Origin: Flavobacterium sp. DG2-3
GTDB lineage: Bacteria; Bacteroidota; Bacteroidia; Flavobacteriales; Flavobacteriaceae
NCBI RefSeq assembly: GCF_030730925.1
Contig: NZ_JAVAMB010000006.1
Span: 1 to 64,000, forward strand
Length of the DNA stretch: 64,000 bases
Direction of reading: 5' to 3'
A program made the position numbers and the translations under genes. This document shows, in pieces, positions 15,349 to 24,408 of the stretch. Under the pieces are notes generated by a model. It made no database searches. It saw nothing but the letters and a program-made list of their open reading frames with translations, and was not told the DNA's origin. How positions within the stretch are numbered: the stretch's first letter is position 1; every line of letters starts with the position of its first letter.

Positions 15349-15489
15349 TGCCCCAGATTGAAGTGGAAACCCCGGAATTATGATAGTTTACATTTTTTGT
15401 ATTTAAAAAGCGACCGAAGGAAGCTCTTTTAAATACTTAAAAATGTTACTAGCATAATGAGGAGTTGAAACGGAAAGCTGGATTAGGCA
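15349..15489 (+). ncRNA. Structured intergenic element, copy B
   Basis: It begins TGCCCCAGATTGAAGTGG and ends ACGGAAAGCTGGATTAGGCA. The ends pair as TGCC/GGCA and CCAG/CTGG. The interior forms a long imperfect hairpin using GTTTACATTTTT with AAAAATGTTAC, then ATTTAAAA with TTTTAAAT. Conserved outer words match copy A at 1075-1157 (minus strand), but the inner hairpin is unrelated and longer. It ends 45 bp before nth and could be in its leader or be an independent element. I cannot name an RNA family. Confidence 0.55.
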
Positions 15490-15534
15490 CATCATTAAAA
15501 TTATACTATTTTTACAGACAATAAAATCATCGAA

Positions 15535-16203
15535 ATGAATAAAGAAGCTCGTGTACAGTTTGTTATAGACAAATTGAAAGAACTCTACCCTACTATACCT
15601 GTTCCGCTAGATCACAAAGATCCGTATACGCTTTTAATTGCGGTTTTATTGTCGGCACAATGCACAGATGTACGTGTGAATCAGATTACGCCTCTTTTGT
15701 TTGCAAAGGCTGATAATCCGTATGATATGGTTAAAATGTCGGTGGAAGAAATTAAAGAAATTATTCGTCCGTGCGGTTTGTCACCTATGAAATCGAAGGG
15801 AATTCATGGCTTGTCTGAAATTTTGATTGAAAAACATAACGGAGAAGTTCCGCAGAGTTTTGAAGCGCTTGAGGCTTTGCCTGCTGTTGGACATAAAACG
15901 GCTAGTGTGGTAATGTCGCAAGCTTTTGGTGTTCCGGCTTTTCCTGTAGACACGCACATTCATCGCTTGATGCACAGATGGAATTTATCTAACGGAAAAA
16001 ATGTAGCTCAGACTGAAAAAGATGCTAAAAGATTATTTCCGAGAGAATTATGGAACGATTTGCACTTGCAGATTATTTGGTACGGTCGAGAATATTCGCC
16101 TGCAAGAGGCTGGAATTTGGAGAAAGACATTATCACTAAAACCGTTGGCAAAAAATCTCTTATTGAAGAAATGGAGAAAATAGCTTTGAAAAAAGCTGTT
16201 TAA
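15535..16203 (+). CDS. nth: Endonuclease III homologue without iron-sulfur cluster
   Basis: A DNA glycosylase/AP lyase of base excision repair. Seen: LLIAVLLSAQCTDVRVN, helix-hairpin-helix LPAVGHKTA with catalytic Lys121, and VDTHIHR with catalytic Asp139. The usual C-terminal cluster motif C-x6-C-x2-C-x5-C is absent: the region 184-206 reads GREYSPARGWNLEKD, and the whole protein has only Cys43 and Cys80. Length (222) and ending are otherwise normal, so this is not a truncation. The activity is predicted to be retained but without the redox-active 4Fe-4S cluster. It is convergent with the TPR gene. Confidence 0.93.
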   Translation: MNKEARVQFVIDKLKELYPTIPVPLDHKDPYTLLIAVLLSAQCTDVRVNQITPLLFAKADNPYDMVKMSVEEIKEIIRPCGLSPMKSKGIHGLSEILIEKHNGEVPQSFEALEALPAVGHKTASVVMSQAFGVPAFPVDTHIHRLMHRWNLSNGKNVAQTEKDAKRLFPRELWNDLHLQIIWYGREYSPARGWNLEKDIITKTVGKKSLIEEMEKIALKKAV

Positions 16204-16214
16204 TGTGCCAATAA

Positions 16215-16290
16215 AAAAAATTAGATAATTAGATAATTGTCTGTTATTAAAACACATTATCTAATTATCTAATCAATAAAATTATCTAAT
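16215..16290. repeat. Mirror ATTAGATAATT repeats between convergent genes
   Basis: Units ATTAGATAATTAGATAATT at about 16221-16239 are mirrored by ATTATCTAATTATCTAAT at about 16255-16273, followed by a further ATTATCTAAT at 16280-16289. The arms can fold into an AT-only hairpin between the nth and TPR stop codons. Confidence 0.85.
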
Positions 16291-17355
16291 TTACATTCCC
16301 GCTTTTAAAGCGTTGTATTCTGTATTCATATCAAGTGATCTGTAAACACCTAATAACGTTTTGGTTGCATCTGGATTTTTTGGCTCAAGCGTTAGCACTT
16401 TCTTTAGATACGGAATCGCACTTCTTGTAATATCATCTTTTCTGGCATTCAGCTTATCGTATTGCTTCATTTCTGCCGGAGTCGTTCCCAGTGCAGAGAT
16501 TTCATCGGCAAGATCTTTTTTCATTTGCAATTTCAGATAAGCTAGATTGATATACGCATCAATATAATTTGGATTTAATTCCAGCACATAATTGTAAATC
16601 GCTTCTGATTTTGGATAATCCTTTTTTTCAAGATAGGCATACGCCAGATTGCTGTTTATTTCTATTCTTTTGGAAGGAATAGATTCTGTTCTTGGCTTTT
16701 CGTACAAACCTTGCTGAATTGCAGATTCTCTGGCTTTTGGAGAAATAAAGGTATCCTCTTCTTTTGTTTTTTTGTTTGTAGCATAGTACAGAACCCCTTT
16801 TCCAGAATAATTAATCTTTTTCAGAAGTTCATAGTAAGTAACGGCAGCATTGAAATCTTTTGCATTTATGGATGAGGCTGCAGCATTACACAAGTTTAAA
16901 GTATCTTTTTTATCAAACAAATATACTTTATAACTTTTCTCTGCGCTTTCTTTGAAGTTTCCAGCTTTAAAATCTGCCATTGCGCCATTTACAAGACTGG
17001 CTTTCATATCTTTTAAAGCCATATTAGCCTTAACTGTCCATTTGAATTTTCCTGATTCGTTTTCGTATAAAAATACATCTTGGTATGATTGCGACGCCAA
17101 TGTAAAATTATTGGCAGCATCAATGTTTTTTACAGCCAAATCTTTTAATACATTACCTTTTAAGAAGTAATAATCTGACTTGTCTTCATCAGATGCGTTA
17201 AGAATAAGATATTCTGTTTTAGTTAAAATTGCCAAAGCGTCTTGGCTATTTCCTTTATCAAATAAAGACTGCGCTTCCTTAATTTTGTCTTTTTGGGCAA
17301 ATGCGCCAATGCTGATCATTAATAAGCACGACAACATTTTAATGTTCTCTTTCAT
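16291..17355 (-). CDS. Secreted tetratricopeptide repeat protein
   Basis: A 354-residue exported protein: signal peptide about 1-20 (LSCLLMISIGAFAQ) followed by TPR-like helical pairs. Clear repeats are KIKEAQSLFDKGNSQDALAIL, NSNLAYAYLEKKDYPKSEAIYNYVLELNP with IDAYINLAYLK, and IPYLKKVLTLEPKNPDATKTLLGVY. TPR proteins are scaffolds, and no partner is indicated by the neighbours. It has a long gene-free region upstream. Confidence 0.85.
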   Translation of the reverse strand: MKENIKMLSCLLMISIGAFAQKDKIKEAQSLFDKGNSQDALAILTKTEYLILNASDEDKSDYYFLKGNVLKDLAVKNIDAANNFTLASQSYQDVFLYENESGKFKWTVKANMALKDMKASLVNGAMADFKAGNFKESAEKSYKVYLFDKKDTLNLCNAAASSINAKDFNAAVTYYELLKKINYSGKGVLYYATNKKTKEEDTFISPKARESAIQQGLYEKPRTESIPSKRIEINSNLAYAYLEKKDYPKSEAIYNYVLELNPNYIDAYINLAYLKLQMKKDLADEISALGTTPAEMKQYDKLNARKDDITRSAIPYLKKVLTLEPKNPDATKTLLGVYRSLDMNTEYNALKAGM

Positions 17356-17796
17356 TTTACGGTTAAGTTTTGGTGATTAAATGATTTTCTTATTTTCTTG
17401 AGGCAATAGCAACAGACAATTAAACTGGTTTAAAAATTATCTTATTACTATTTTTTGAGTCAATACTGCTGGTCCAACTATTTTCTCAAAATCAAATGAG
17501 CATCAAAACTTAACAAAATAAAGCAGGGTAGTTTTTCTTCATAAACAATCTGTTTTGGGGTTAAATATTTAGTTATTACGTTGTTATTTTTCTAATTCTT
17601 TGAATAAAACCAGCACTCTTATACGAATAATACTTACGAAATCATTTTTATCGAACAAAAAGCTAGTTTTTTAACTAAAATAAAATTAAAAACTAAATAA
17701 ACATATAAAATCTCATCAAAATATTAAATTTTAACAAAACAAGAGGAAAATGATGTAAAAAACTTATATTTTTTAAGTTCAAAATATAAACAAAAT
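17356..17796. other. Gene-free AT-rich stretch
   Basis: I find no credible gene on either strand here and no tandem repeat. The right edge abuts the terminator hairpin at 17797. It may contain the TPR gene's promoter, but I cannot point to a convincing -7 box. Confidence 0.6.
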
Positions 17797-17841
17797 AAAA
17801 AACTCACTATTTGTATAAGAAATACAAACAGTGAGCTTTTT
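17797..17841 (-). terminator. Terminator of the sigma factor/47-aa gene transcript
   Basis: A hairpin pairs CTCACTATTTGTAT with ATACAAACAGTGAG (one mismatch), flanked by A5 and T5, 60 bp past the stop of the 47-residue gene. It can work in both directions. Confidence 0.8.
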
Positions 17842-17900
17842 CAACCGAAACGACCATTCGGTTTATTTTTAATAAACATCCGACAGGAGCAGTGGGGTGT

Positions 17901-18044
17901 TTAGTTAGCTATAATCTCAAAATTTTTATCTTCAATCTTAACAACTGTCAAGGCTTTAGAATAATTCAATAAAAAAGAAACGACTTCTTTATTAGGTTTA
18001 AGATTTTTGGAAGCTAATGCTTTTTTTGAGTAAATTTTCCCCAT
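17901..18044 (-). CDS. Small 47-residue protein downstream of ECF sigma factor
   Basis: A short gene encoding MGKIYSKKALASKNLKPNKE at its N-terminus and ending KIEDKNFEIIAN. It is basic at the start (pI high), with a hydrophobic central strand VVSFLLNYSKALTVVKI and no signal peptide. It lies 50 bp downstream of the ECF sigma-factor stop on the same strand and upstream of a strong terminator, so it is probably part of the sigma operon. The ordered amphipathic composition and position argue for a real gene. Function is unknown; a small regulator of the sigma factor is conjecture. Confidence 0.65.
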   Translation of the reverse strand: MGKIYSKKALASKNLKPNKEVVSFLLNYSKALTVVKIEDKNFEIIAN

Positions 18045-18094
18045 ACTGTAAAAATGATTTATACTAGTATAACGGACTAAATATCAAAATAGTA

Positions 18095-18679
18095 TTAGTT
18101 GGTTAAAATAATTTGATGTTTATCTATTATTTTTCTCAAATTCATTAGCGCGTAACGCATTCTTCCCAATGCTGTATTGATGCTTACGCCTGTAATTTCT
18201 GAGATTTCTTTGAAACTCATATCTTGGTACATACGCATTACCAATACTTCTTTTTGATCTTCTGGAAGTTCTTCTATCAACTTTTTTAGATCCAATTCTA
18301 CTTGGTCCACAATCATTTTGCCTTCTATTGTGAGTGCGTCGTCAGACATGATAGAGAAAATAGAAAACTCTTCTGTTTCTCTGTACATCGGCATTTTTTT
18401 TGTCTTGCGAAAATGGTCTACAATTAAGTTATGAGAAATACGCATTACCCAAGGCAGAAATTTACCTTCTTCGTTATACGAATTGCTTTTTAAAGTTTTG
18501 ATTACTTTTATAAATGTATCTTGAAAAATATCATTTGAAATATCTCTATCAGCAATCTTAGAATATATAAAACCATATATCTTAGATTCATGCCTTTTTA
18601 TTAATGTTGCCAGTGCAGCTTCACTGCCGTCAACATAATTTTTTACTAATAGAGCGTCTGGAGTATGCAGATCAGCCAT
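18095..18679 (-). CDS. ECF-type RNA polymerase sigma factor
   Basis: A 194-residue sigma-70 family factor. Region 2: LIKRHESKIYGFIYSKIADRDISNDIFQDTFIKVIKTL, then FLPWVMRISHNLIVDHFRK (residues about 24-95). Region 4: LPEDQKEVLVMRMYQDMSFKEISEITGVSINTALGRMRYAL (about 140-180) with a helix-turn-helix. No anti-sigma gene is adjacent; the following gene is the 47-residue protein. Its promoter is one of the best in the window (TTTG-N21-TAAATTTG), giving a roughly 95-nt leader. Confidence 0.92.
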   Translation of the reverse strand: MADLHTPDALLVKNYVDGSEAALATLIKRHESKIYGFIYSKIADRDISNDIFQDTFIKVIKTLKSNSYNEEGKFLPWVMRISHNLIVDHFRKTKKMPMYRETEEFSIFSIMSDDALTIEGKMIVDQVELDLKKLIEELPEDQKEVLVMRMYQDMSFKEISEITGVSINTALGRMRYALMNLRKIIDKHQIILTN

Positions 18680-18783
18680 AATAACTACTTTTTTAGTTTT
18701 ATTTTAAAAATTTGGAGTATTTTTCTAAAAAGTAGTTTTTTTAAATAGGCGTTTCTTTTTTTAGGTTATGTTAATATTGTGAC

Positions 18784-18816
18784 CAAATTTAACAATTTTT
18801 AATTTTAAAATGCAAA
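18784..18816 (-). promoter_or_regulatory. Promoter of the ECF sigma-factor gene
   Basis: The minus strand reads TTTG (18813-18816), 21 bp, then TAAATTTG (18784-18791). Both boxes and the spacing match the Bacteroidetes housekeeping promoter. Confidence 0.7.
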
Positions 18817-19179
18817 TAAATCATTAATTATTATTAGTAAAACTTTTATTAATGTACAATAAACATAAAATTTACGTACAAAGTGCTAAAAATCCGTAAA
18901 AAAAATGCTAGGAAAAAGTGTTAAAAAACGAACCTAAACACCTAATAATTAATGAGATAATTTTTATTCTTTTCTTCTAATCAGATTTCAAATTACAATT
19001 TTTATTGAAATAATCCGACAATTGGAGAATATTTTTTTGCAGACTGTGTTAAACTGGACCAATACAGCTCTAAAAAAGTACACTTTTACAGCTAAATCTG
19101 CTTCAAAAAGTCTTTCAGTTAGAGTAAAATAGTTAAAATTTGGAACTAAATCCTTAACTAAATCCAATTCAAAATTGAT

Positions 19180-19187
19180 TACTTTTG
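19180..19187 (+). promoter_or_regulatory. -7 box of uvrA
   Basis: TACTTTTG matches TAnnTTTG. It lies inside a possible upstream start at 19175, so it argues for translation beginning at 19205. Confidence 0.55.
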
Positions 19188-19204
19188 TAAAAATTGACTT
19201 TTTT

Positions 19205-22000
19205 ATGCAAATTGACCTTTCTAAAATAGATCCGAAATCAAATATTATAATTAAAGGAGCGCAGGTACATAATCTAAAAAATGTAGATGTGGTTATTCCG
19301 AGAAATAAACTGGTTGTCATTACAGGTCTTTCAGGATCAGGAAAATCAAGTTTAGCTTTTGATACTTTATATGCCGAAGGACAAAGACGTTATGTAGAAA
19401 GTTTATCTTCTTATGCGCGTCAGTTTTTGGGCCGTTTAGACAAACCAAAAGTAGAATATATTAAAGGTATAGCGCCTGCAATTGCTATTGAGCAAAAAGT
19501 AAATACGACTAATGCTCGTTCGACTGTTGGAACTTCTACTGAAATTTACGACTATATCAAACTTTTGTTTGCGAGAATTGGGCGAACCTACTCTCCTATT
19601 TCCGGACAAGAAGTTAAAAAAAATACTGTTACAGATGTTATTTCTGATGTAAAGAGTCTTCCTCTTGACAGCAGATGGCTTTTGCTTGCTCCTATTCATC
19701 TTGAAGAAGGAAGGCAATTAGAAGACAAACTAAAAGTGCTTCTGCAGCAAGGTTTTGCGCGTATTTTGGTTGATAACGAAATGATTCGTCTAGATGAATT
19801 TTCTGCTTCAGATTTACATCAATTAGACAATAAAGACATTTTACTAATTATTGACCGTATTGTTGTAAAAGAGGAAGAAGAATTTTATAACCGTCTGGCA
19901 GATGCTGTGCAAACTGCTTTTTTTGAAGGAAAAGGAATTTGTTATCTTCAAGAATTAAATGCAGAGAAGAGATTTTCTTATTCGAATAATTTTGAGCTTG
20001 ACGGAATGACTTTTCTCGAGCCAAATGTTCACTTATTCAGTTTCAACAATCCGTATGGGGCTTGCCCGGTTTGCGAAGGTTATGGAAATATTATTGGAAT
20101 TGATGCTGATCTGGTTGTTCCAAATACTGCTTTATCTGTTTATGAAAGTGCTATTTATCCGTGGCGCGGCGAAAGTATGAGCTGGTATAAAGACGAATTG
20201 GTAAAACATGCTTATAAATTTGATTTCCCTATTCATAAGCCCTATTTCCAATTAACTGACGAACAAAAAGATTTAATTTGGACTGGAAATCAATATTTTC
20301 AGGGACTAAATGATTTCTTTAGAGAATTAGAAGAAAAAAATTATAAGATTCAGAACCGAGTAATGCTTTCACGCTATCGTGGTAAAACTAAATGTCACGC
20401 TTGTAAAGGGAAACGCTTGCGCGAAGAAGCTTCTTATGTAAAAATCAACGGAAAAACAGTTTCTGATTTGGTTGATTTACCAATTAAACATTTGGTTACT
20501 TTTTTCAAAAATATAGAATTAAACGTTTATGAACAGCAGATTGCGAAACGCTTGATGGTCGAAATCAATAATCGTTTATCTTTTTTAACGGAAGTTGGTT
20601 TAGACTATCTTACTTTAAATCGAAATTCTGCAACGCTTTCTGGAGGAGAATCGCAGCGTATTAACTTGGCAACTTCTCTAGGAAGCAGTTTGGTTGGTTC
20701 GATGTATATTTTGGATGAACCAAGTATTGGTCTGCATCCTAAAGATTCTGAAAGATTAATCAAAGTATTGCTTTCTCTTCGCGATTTAGGAAATACCGTA
20801 ATTGTGGTAGAACATGATGAAGATATCATGAAAGCTGCCGATATGATTATTGATATTGGTCCAGAAGCTGGAACTTTTGGTGGAAAACTAGTTGCGCAAG
20901 GAACTTATGATGAAATTCTGCAATCTGATTCTTTAACTGCGAAATATTTAAATGGCGATTTAGAGATTTCTGTACCGAAGAAAAGACGAAAATTCAAAAA
21001 TCATATTGATATAATCGGTGCACGTGAAAACAACTTAAAAAACATTAATGTTACATTTCCGTTAGATGTTTTAACTGTGGTTACCGGTGTTTCTGGAAGT
21101 GGAAAAAGTACGCTGATTAAGAAAATCTTATTTCCAGCTATGCAGAAAAAACTGGAAAGCGCTGCTGAAAAAGCCGGACAGTTTACTGAAATTTCAGGAT
21201 CATTTTCGCAGATCAAACATATTGAGTACGTAGATCAAAATCCGATTGGGAGAAGCTCTAGATCGAATCCTGTAACGTATATTAAGGCGTATGATGATAT
21301 TCGTGATTTATATGCCAAAGAAAAATTATCAAAAATAAGAGGTTATCAAGCTAAACATTTCTCTTTTAATGTTGACGGAGGACGTTGTGAAACTTGTAAA
21401 GGTGAAGGTTCTATAAATGTCGAAATGGTTTTCATGGCCGATGTTTCTCTTCCTTGCGAAACTTGTGGCGGAAAACGATTTAAAAAAGAAATTTTAGAGG
21501 TTACTTTTGACAATCAGAATATTAATGATATCCTGACAATGACCATTGATGATGCTATTGCTTTTTTCGAAAAAAATAAGCAGACTAAAATCACTCAGAA
21601 ACTACAGCCGTTACAAGATGTTGGTTTAGGGTATGTTCAATTAGGACAATCTTCTTCTACACTTTCTGGTGGAGAGGCACAGCGTATTAAATTGGCTTCT
21701 TTCTTGGTTAAAGGCGCGACAAAAGACAAAGCTTTATTTGTTTTTGATGAACCTACAACGGGACTGCATTTTCATGACATTAAAAAACTTTTGGCTTCGT
21801 TTGACGCTTTAATAGAAAAAGGACATTCTATAATCGTTATCGAACACAATCTTGATCTTATAAAATGTGCAGACTGGATTCTTGATTTAGGTCCTGAAGG
21901 TGGAGAAAATGGAGGTCATTTACTTGCCTCTGGAACTCCCGAAGATATTGTAAAAGTAAAAGAATCGGTAACTGGAGTTTACTTAAAAGATAAATTGTAA
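19205..22000 (+). CDS. uvrA: Excinuclease ABC subunit A (UvrA)
   Basis: UvrA is the damage-recognition ATPase of nucleotide excision repair; it dimerises and loads UvrB onto damaged DNA. The 931-residue protein shows two ABC modules. The first has Walker [10 protein letters not shown] (41-49), [17 protein letters not shown] and [12 protein letters not shown]. The second has [21 protein letters not shown] and [11 protein letters not shown]. Zinc-finger cysteines are seen in [24 protein letters not shown] and CETCGGKR. I chose the ATG at 19205, not 19175, because the family starts [14 protein letters not shown] and a -7 box lies at 19180-19187. Confidence 0.97.
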   Translation: MQIDLSKIDPKSNIIIKGAQVHNLKNVDVVIPRNKLVVITGLSGSGKSSLAFDTLYAEGQRRYVESLSSYARQFLGRLDKPKVEYIKGIAPAIAIEQKVNTTNARSTVGTSTEIYDYIKLLFARIGRTYSPISGQEVKKNTVTDVISDVKSLPLDSRWLLLAPIHLEEGRQLEDKLKVLLQQGFARILVDNEMIRLDEFSASDLHQLDNKDILLIIDRIVVKEEEEFYNRLADAVQTAFFEGKGICYLQELNAEKRFSYSNNFELDGMTFLEPNVHLFSFNNPYGACPVCEGYGNIIGIDADLVVPNTALSVYESAIYPWRGESMSWYKDELVKHAYKFDFPIHKPYFQLTDEQKDLIWTGNQYFQGLNDFFRELEEKNYKIQNRVMLSRYRGKTKCHACKGKRLREEASYVKINGKTVSDLVDLPIKHLVTFFKNIELNVYEQQIAKRLMVEINNRLSFLTEVGLDYLTLNRNSATLSGGESQRINLATSLGSSLVGSMYILDEPSIGLHPKDSERLIKVLLSLRDLGNTVIVVEHDEDIMKAADMIIDIGPEAGTFGGKLVAQGTYDEILQSDSLTAKYLNGDLEISVPKKRRKFKNHIDIIGARENNLKNINVTFPLDVLTVVTGVSGSGKSTLIKKILFPAMQKKLESAAEKAGQFTEISGSFSQIKHIEYVDQNPIGRSSRSNPVTYIKAYDDIRDLYAKEKLSKIRGYQAKHFSFNVDGGRCETCKGEGSINVEMVFMADVSLPCETCGGKRFKKEILEVTFDNQNINDILTMTIDDAIAFFEKNKQTKITQKLQPLQDVGLGYVQLGQSSSTLSGGEAQRIKLASFLVKGATKDKALFVFDEPTTGLHFHDIKKLLASFDALIEKGHSIIVIEHNLDLIKCADWILDLGPEGGENGGHLLASGTPEDIVKVKESVTGVYLKDKL

Positions 22001-22004
22001 AAAA

Positions 22005-22130
22005 AAGATTCTAAGTTACTAAGGTGCTAAGGTGCTAAGAGTTTAACTTAAAATAAATAAGGTTCTAAATTACTAGTTTGTAAAAAACTTAGTAGCTTAG
22101 AACCTTATTAACTTTGTAGCTAAAAATTAA
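22005..22130. repeat. Mirror CTAAG repeat arms between convergent genes
   Basis: The left arm (about 22008-22040) is CTAAGTTACTAAGGTGCTAAGG in 8-mer steps. The right arm (about 22087-22108) is its near mirror, CTTAGTAGCTTAGAACCTTA. The loop has TTCTAAATTACTAG words. No GC-rich terminator lies inside, unlike the copies at 3721 and 61391; the repeat itself may act as the 3' end. Confidence 0.8.
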
Positions 22131-22426
22131 GCTACTAGACATCTTTCTTCAAACGGAAGACCATCTTCGTCAATAGCTACTAAAATCTTTTTTTGTTTTG
22201 AAGCTTCAAAGGTAAGATACAGCCAAGCAAATGACCATAAACCTAGAGTTAAACAAAAAATAATAAAATTCAAACTGTGGTTAACCACTTTTCCTCCTTT
22301 AGATAAGACTGCGAAAAGCAACTCATCATTTCTTTCTTCTAAAGTAAATCCATTATGAACTTTGTTTGAAATCATATTAGAAAATACTTGCATGCTTTGT
22401 TCCTGGCTGAGATGATTGTTTTTCAT
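22127..22426 (-). CDS. Small membrane protein of unknown function
   Basis: A 99-residue protein with one clear hydrophobic helix at about 50-72 (NFIIFCLTLGLWSFAWLYLTF) between a polar N-terminal domain and a short cytoplasmic-looking tail ending GLPFEERCLVA. No family recognised. The minus strand reads TAAATTTG at 22480-22487 (-7 match), 54 bp before the start. The 268-bp region to 22694 otherwise shows nothing notable. Confidence 0.7.
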   Translation of the reverse strand: MKNNHLSQEQSMQVFSNMISNKVHNGFTLEERNDELLFAVLSKGGKVVNHSLNFIIFCLTLGLWSFAWLYLTFEASKQKKILVAIDEDGLPFEERCLVA

Positions 22427-22694
22427 AATTAATTTAATCTACCATTAATCCAATAACTAATTTCGTCTACTATTTCTTGCAAATTTATCTCGCTCAAAAG
22501 GATAAAACAATACCCATATTTAGGTATTTTTGTTAGAAATAATTATGCAATTTCTTCAAAGTAATGCTAAACCTTTAGTATAAAGTTAATTTTAATTCGA
22601 TTAATTACAAAATATTCAGGTGTTAAAGTTTATTTTTTAATACCTAATTGTCAATTATTTAACCTTAAAAACGACCTTAAAAATTGAATTTCAA

Positions 22695-24317
22695 CTACTC
22701 TTCTTTCAAGTATTCTGGCGGAATTGCTGTTGCACTTCCATCTCTGAAAGCACTGTAGTGTGGCGACATAATCTCTATTCCTGCCGCAAAGAAAGAATCT
22801 TGAATATTTTGATGCAATGAGGAATAAATTCTTGGCTGTTTCGTTGGCTCCTTAGTGTAAACATTAATTTGATACGAAACATAAAAATCATCTAAACTCG
22901 TTTGCAATACAAATGGTTTTGGCTCTTTTTCGGTCATTTCTGTTTTTAGTGCTGCATCAATCAAAGCGGCGTAAATGTCTTTCCATGGCACATCATAACC
23001 AATCGTGACTGTAGTATGAATAAGCAATCCCGCAGTCGACTGTTTGGTGTTTGCCGAATAATTGGTCGAAGTACTGGACAAAACTGTAGCATTCGGAATC
23101 GTAATATCTTCAAATTTTGGCGTTCTTATTCTGGTAACCAATGCCGTTTTTTCTATTACTTCTCCGCTTACATCACCAATCTTTATATAATCACCAATTT
23201 TAAACGGGCGCATATACGTAATTACTAAACCCGCCACCATATTTGCAATAGCGTTAGAAGAACCAAGAGAAAACAGAACCCCGACAAATACCGAAACTCC
23301 TTTAAAAATTGGAGAATCTGAACCTGGCAGATACGGAAAAATAATAACCAGCATAAAAGCGTACATCAGCAGTCTGATTACATTGAATGTTGGCAATGCC
23401 CAATCGCTATAAAATCCGTCAATTTTTATGTTTTCAGATTTTATTTCGTCAAAGAAAAATTTAATGATTTTGAGCGCATATTTAAAAATGATAACAATTA
23501 CGATAATTGTAAACAGACTTGGCAAGAACCCTAGAAATCCCATTAATGCAGATTTAGCCGGCGTCAAAATCCATCTAAGAAGCATTGTTGTATAATCTTT
23601 AGTAGCTGGAAATATGCTGAATAAAACAGGAAGCGACAAGTAAACAATTAAAATAAGTGTTATTATTTTTATAAAACCAAAAAAACGAAGAAACAAAATC
23701 AGCTGCCTTTCTGGAGATAATATTTTGATTGTATTATAATTGACTCCTTTAAAATATCGAGCTTTATTTTTGACAATATAATTTCTAATCAGATTAAAAA
23801 GCTTTCCAACCAAAAACAAAACCAAGCTAATTATAAGAATTAATAAAGCCGTATATCCGATTCGTTTAGGCAATTGAGAATAATTCTCATTTTGGTATAG
23901 GATCGCATTTCTAATTTTCGCCAGATTTCTATTGGCAATTTTAGTTGTAGTGCTATTTTCTGCTTTTGCATCAGCATCAAAAACAGACATTATGACTAAA
24001 TCATTTTGATAGATAATATCCATCGAAGCATCCGAAGGAACAATTTTAAGCGAATCTTTTTCAAAGAAAGATTCGTTGTAAAGTCTTTTTATTTTATTGG
24101 TAATATATTCTGCCCGCTCTTTTGCAGAAAAAGAACCAACTTTATGATAAACAAAAAAAAGTGTGTCCTTGAAAGGCTTTACAGGATAACCTTGTAGTTT
24201 TACTGTCGAAATCTCTTTATCAGTGCTTTTCAGATCGGGAGTCTGGGCAAATACTGAAAAAGAAAATAAAATAAAGAAGAAAGCTAATAACCTAAGTACT
24301 TTTATTTTCATATTCAA
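22695..24317 (-). CDS. Mechanosensitive ion channel, MscS family (extended)
   Basis: A 540-residue inner-membrane channel releasing osmolytes on hypo-osmotic shock. Seen: signal peptide (FFILFSFSVFAQ), a periplasmic N-terminal domain, several membrane helices (about 150-175, 215-240, 260-290, 310-335), then the MscS core with pore helix GVLFSLGSSNAIANMVAGLVITYMRPF and the beta domain FKIGDYIKIGDVSGEV. The length puts it among extended MscS proteins. Two in-frame ATGs (24317 and 24311) are possible. The minus strand reads TATATTTG at 24356-24363 (-7 match). Confidence 0.92.
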   Translation of the reverse strand: MNMKIKVLRLLAFFFILFSFSVFAQTPDLKSTDKEISTVKLQGYPVKPFKDTLFFVYHKVGSFSAKERAEYITNKIKRLYNESFFEKDSLKIVPSDASMDIIYQNDLVIMSVFDADAKAENSTTTKIANRNLAKIRNAILYQNENYSQLPKRIGYTALLILIISLVLFLVGKLFNLIRNYIVKNKARYFKGVNYNTIKILSPERQLILFLRFFGFIKIITLILIVYLSLPVLFSIFPATKDYTTMLLRWILTPAKSALMGFLGFLPSLFTIIVIVIIFKYALKIIKFFFDEIKSENIKIDGFYSDWALPTFNVIRLLMYAFMLVIIFPYLPGSDSPIFKGVSVFVGVLFSLGSSNAIANMVAGLVITYMRPFKIGDYIKIGDVSGEVIEKTALVTRIRTPKFEDITIPNATVLSSTSTNYSANTKQSTAGLLIHTTVTIGYDVPWKDIYAALIDAALKTEMTEKEPKPFVLQTSLDDFYVSYQINVYTKEPTKQPRIYSSLHQNIQDSFFAAGIEIMSPHYSAFRDGSATAIPPEYLKEE

Positions 24318-24408
24318 TTAGAAATAAGTTAGTTATCCTTTCTAACAAATATAAAAACAAAAAAGTTATGATTTTTTAAATTGCTTTCTTTTTTACAGAA
24401 AAATCAGA

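Larger units (their letters stand above)
18680..19204. other. Divergent regulatory region between sigma factor and uvrA
   Basis: No gene on either strand. It holds the sigma-factor promoter (18784-18816, minus) and the uvrA -7 box (19180-19187, plus). A minus-strand open frame across 18988-19320 overlaps the uvrA start and lacks any recognisable protein signature. Confidence 0.7.

Noticed and set aside
18988..19320. Minus-strand frame of 110 codons across the uvrA start
   Set aside because: It overlaps the well-supported uvrA N-terminus and its promoter and has no recognisable sequence.
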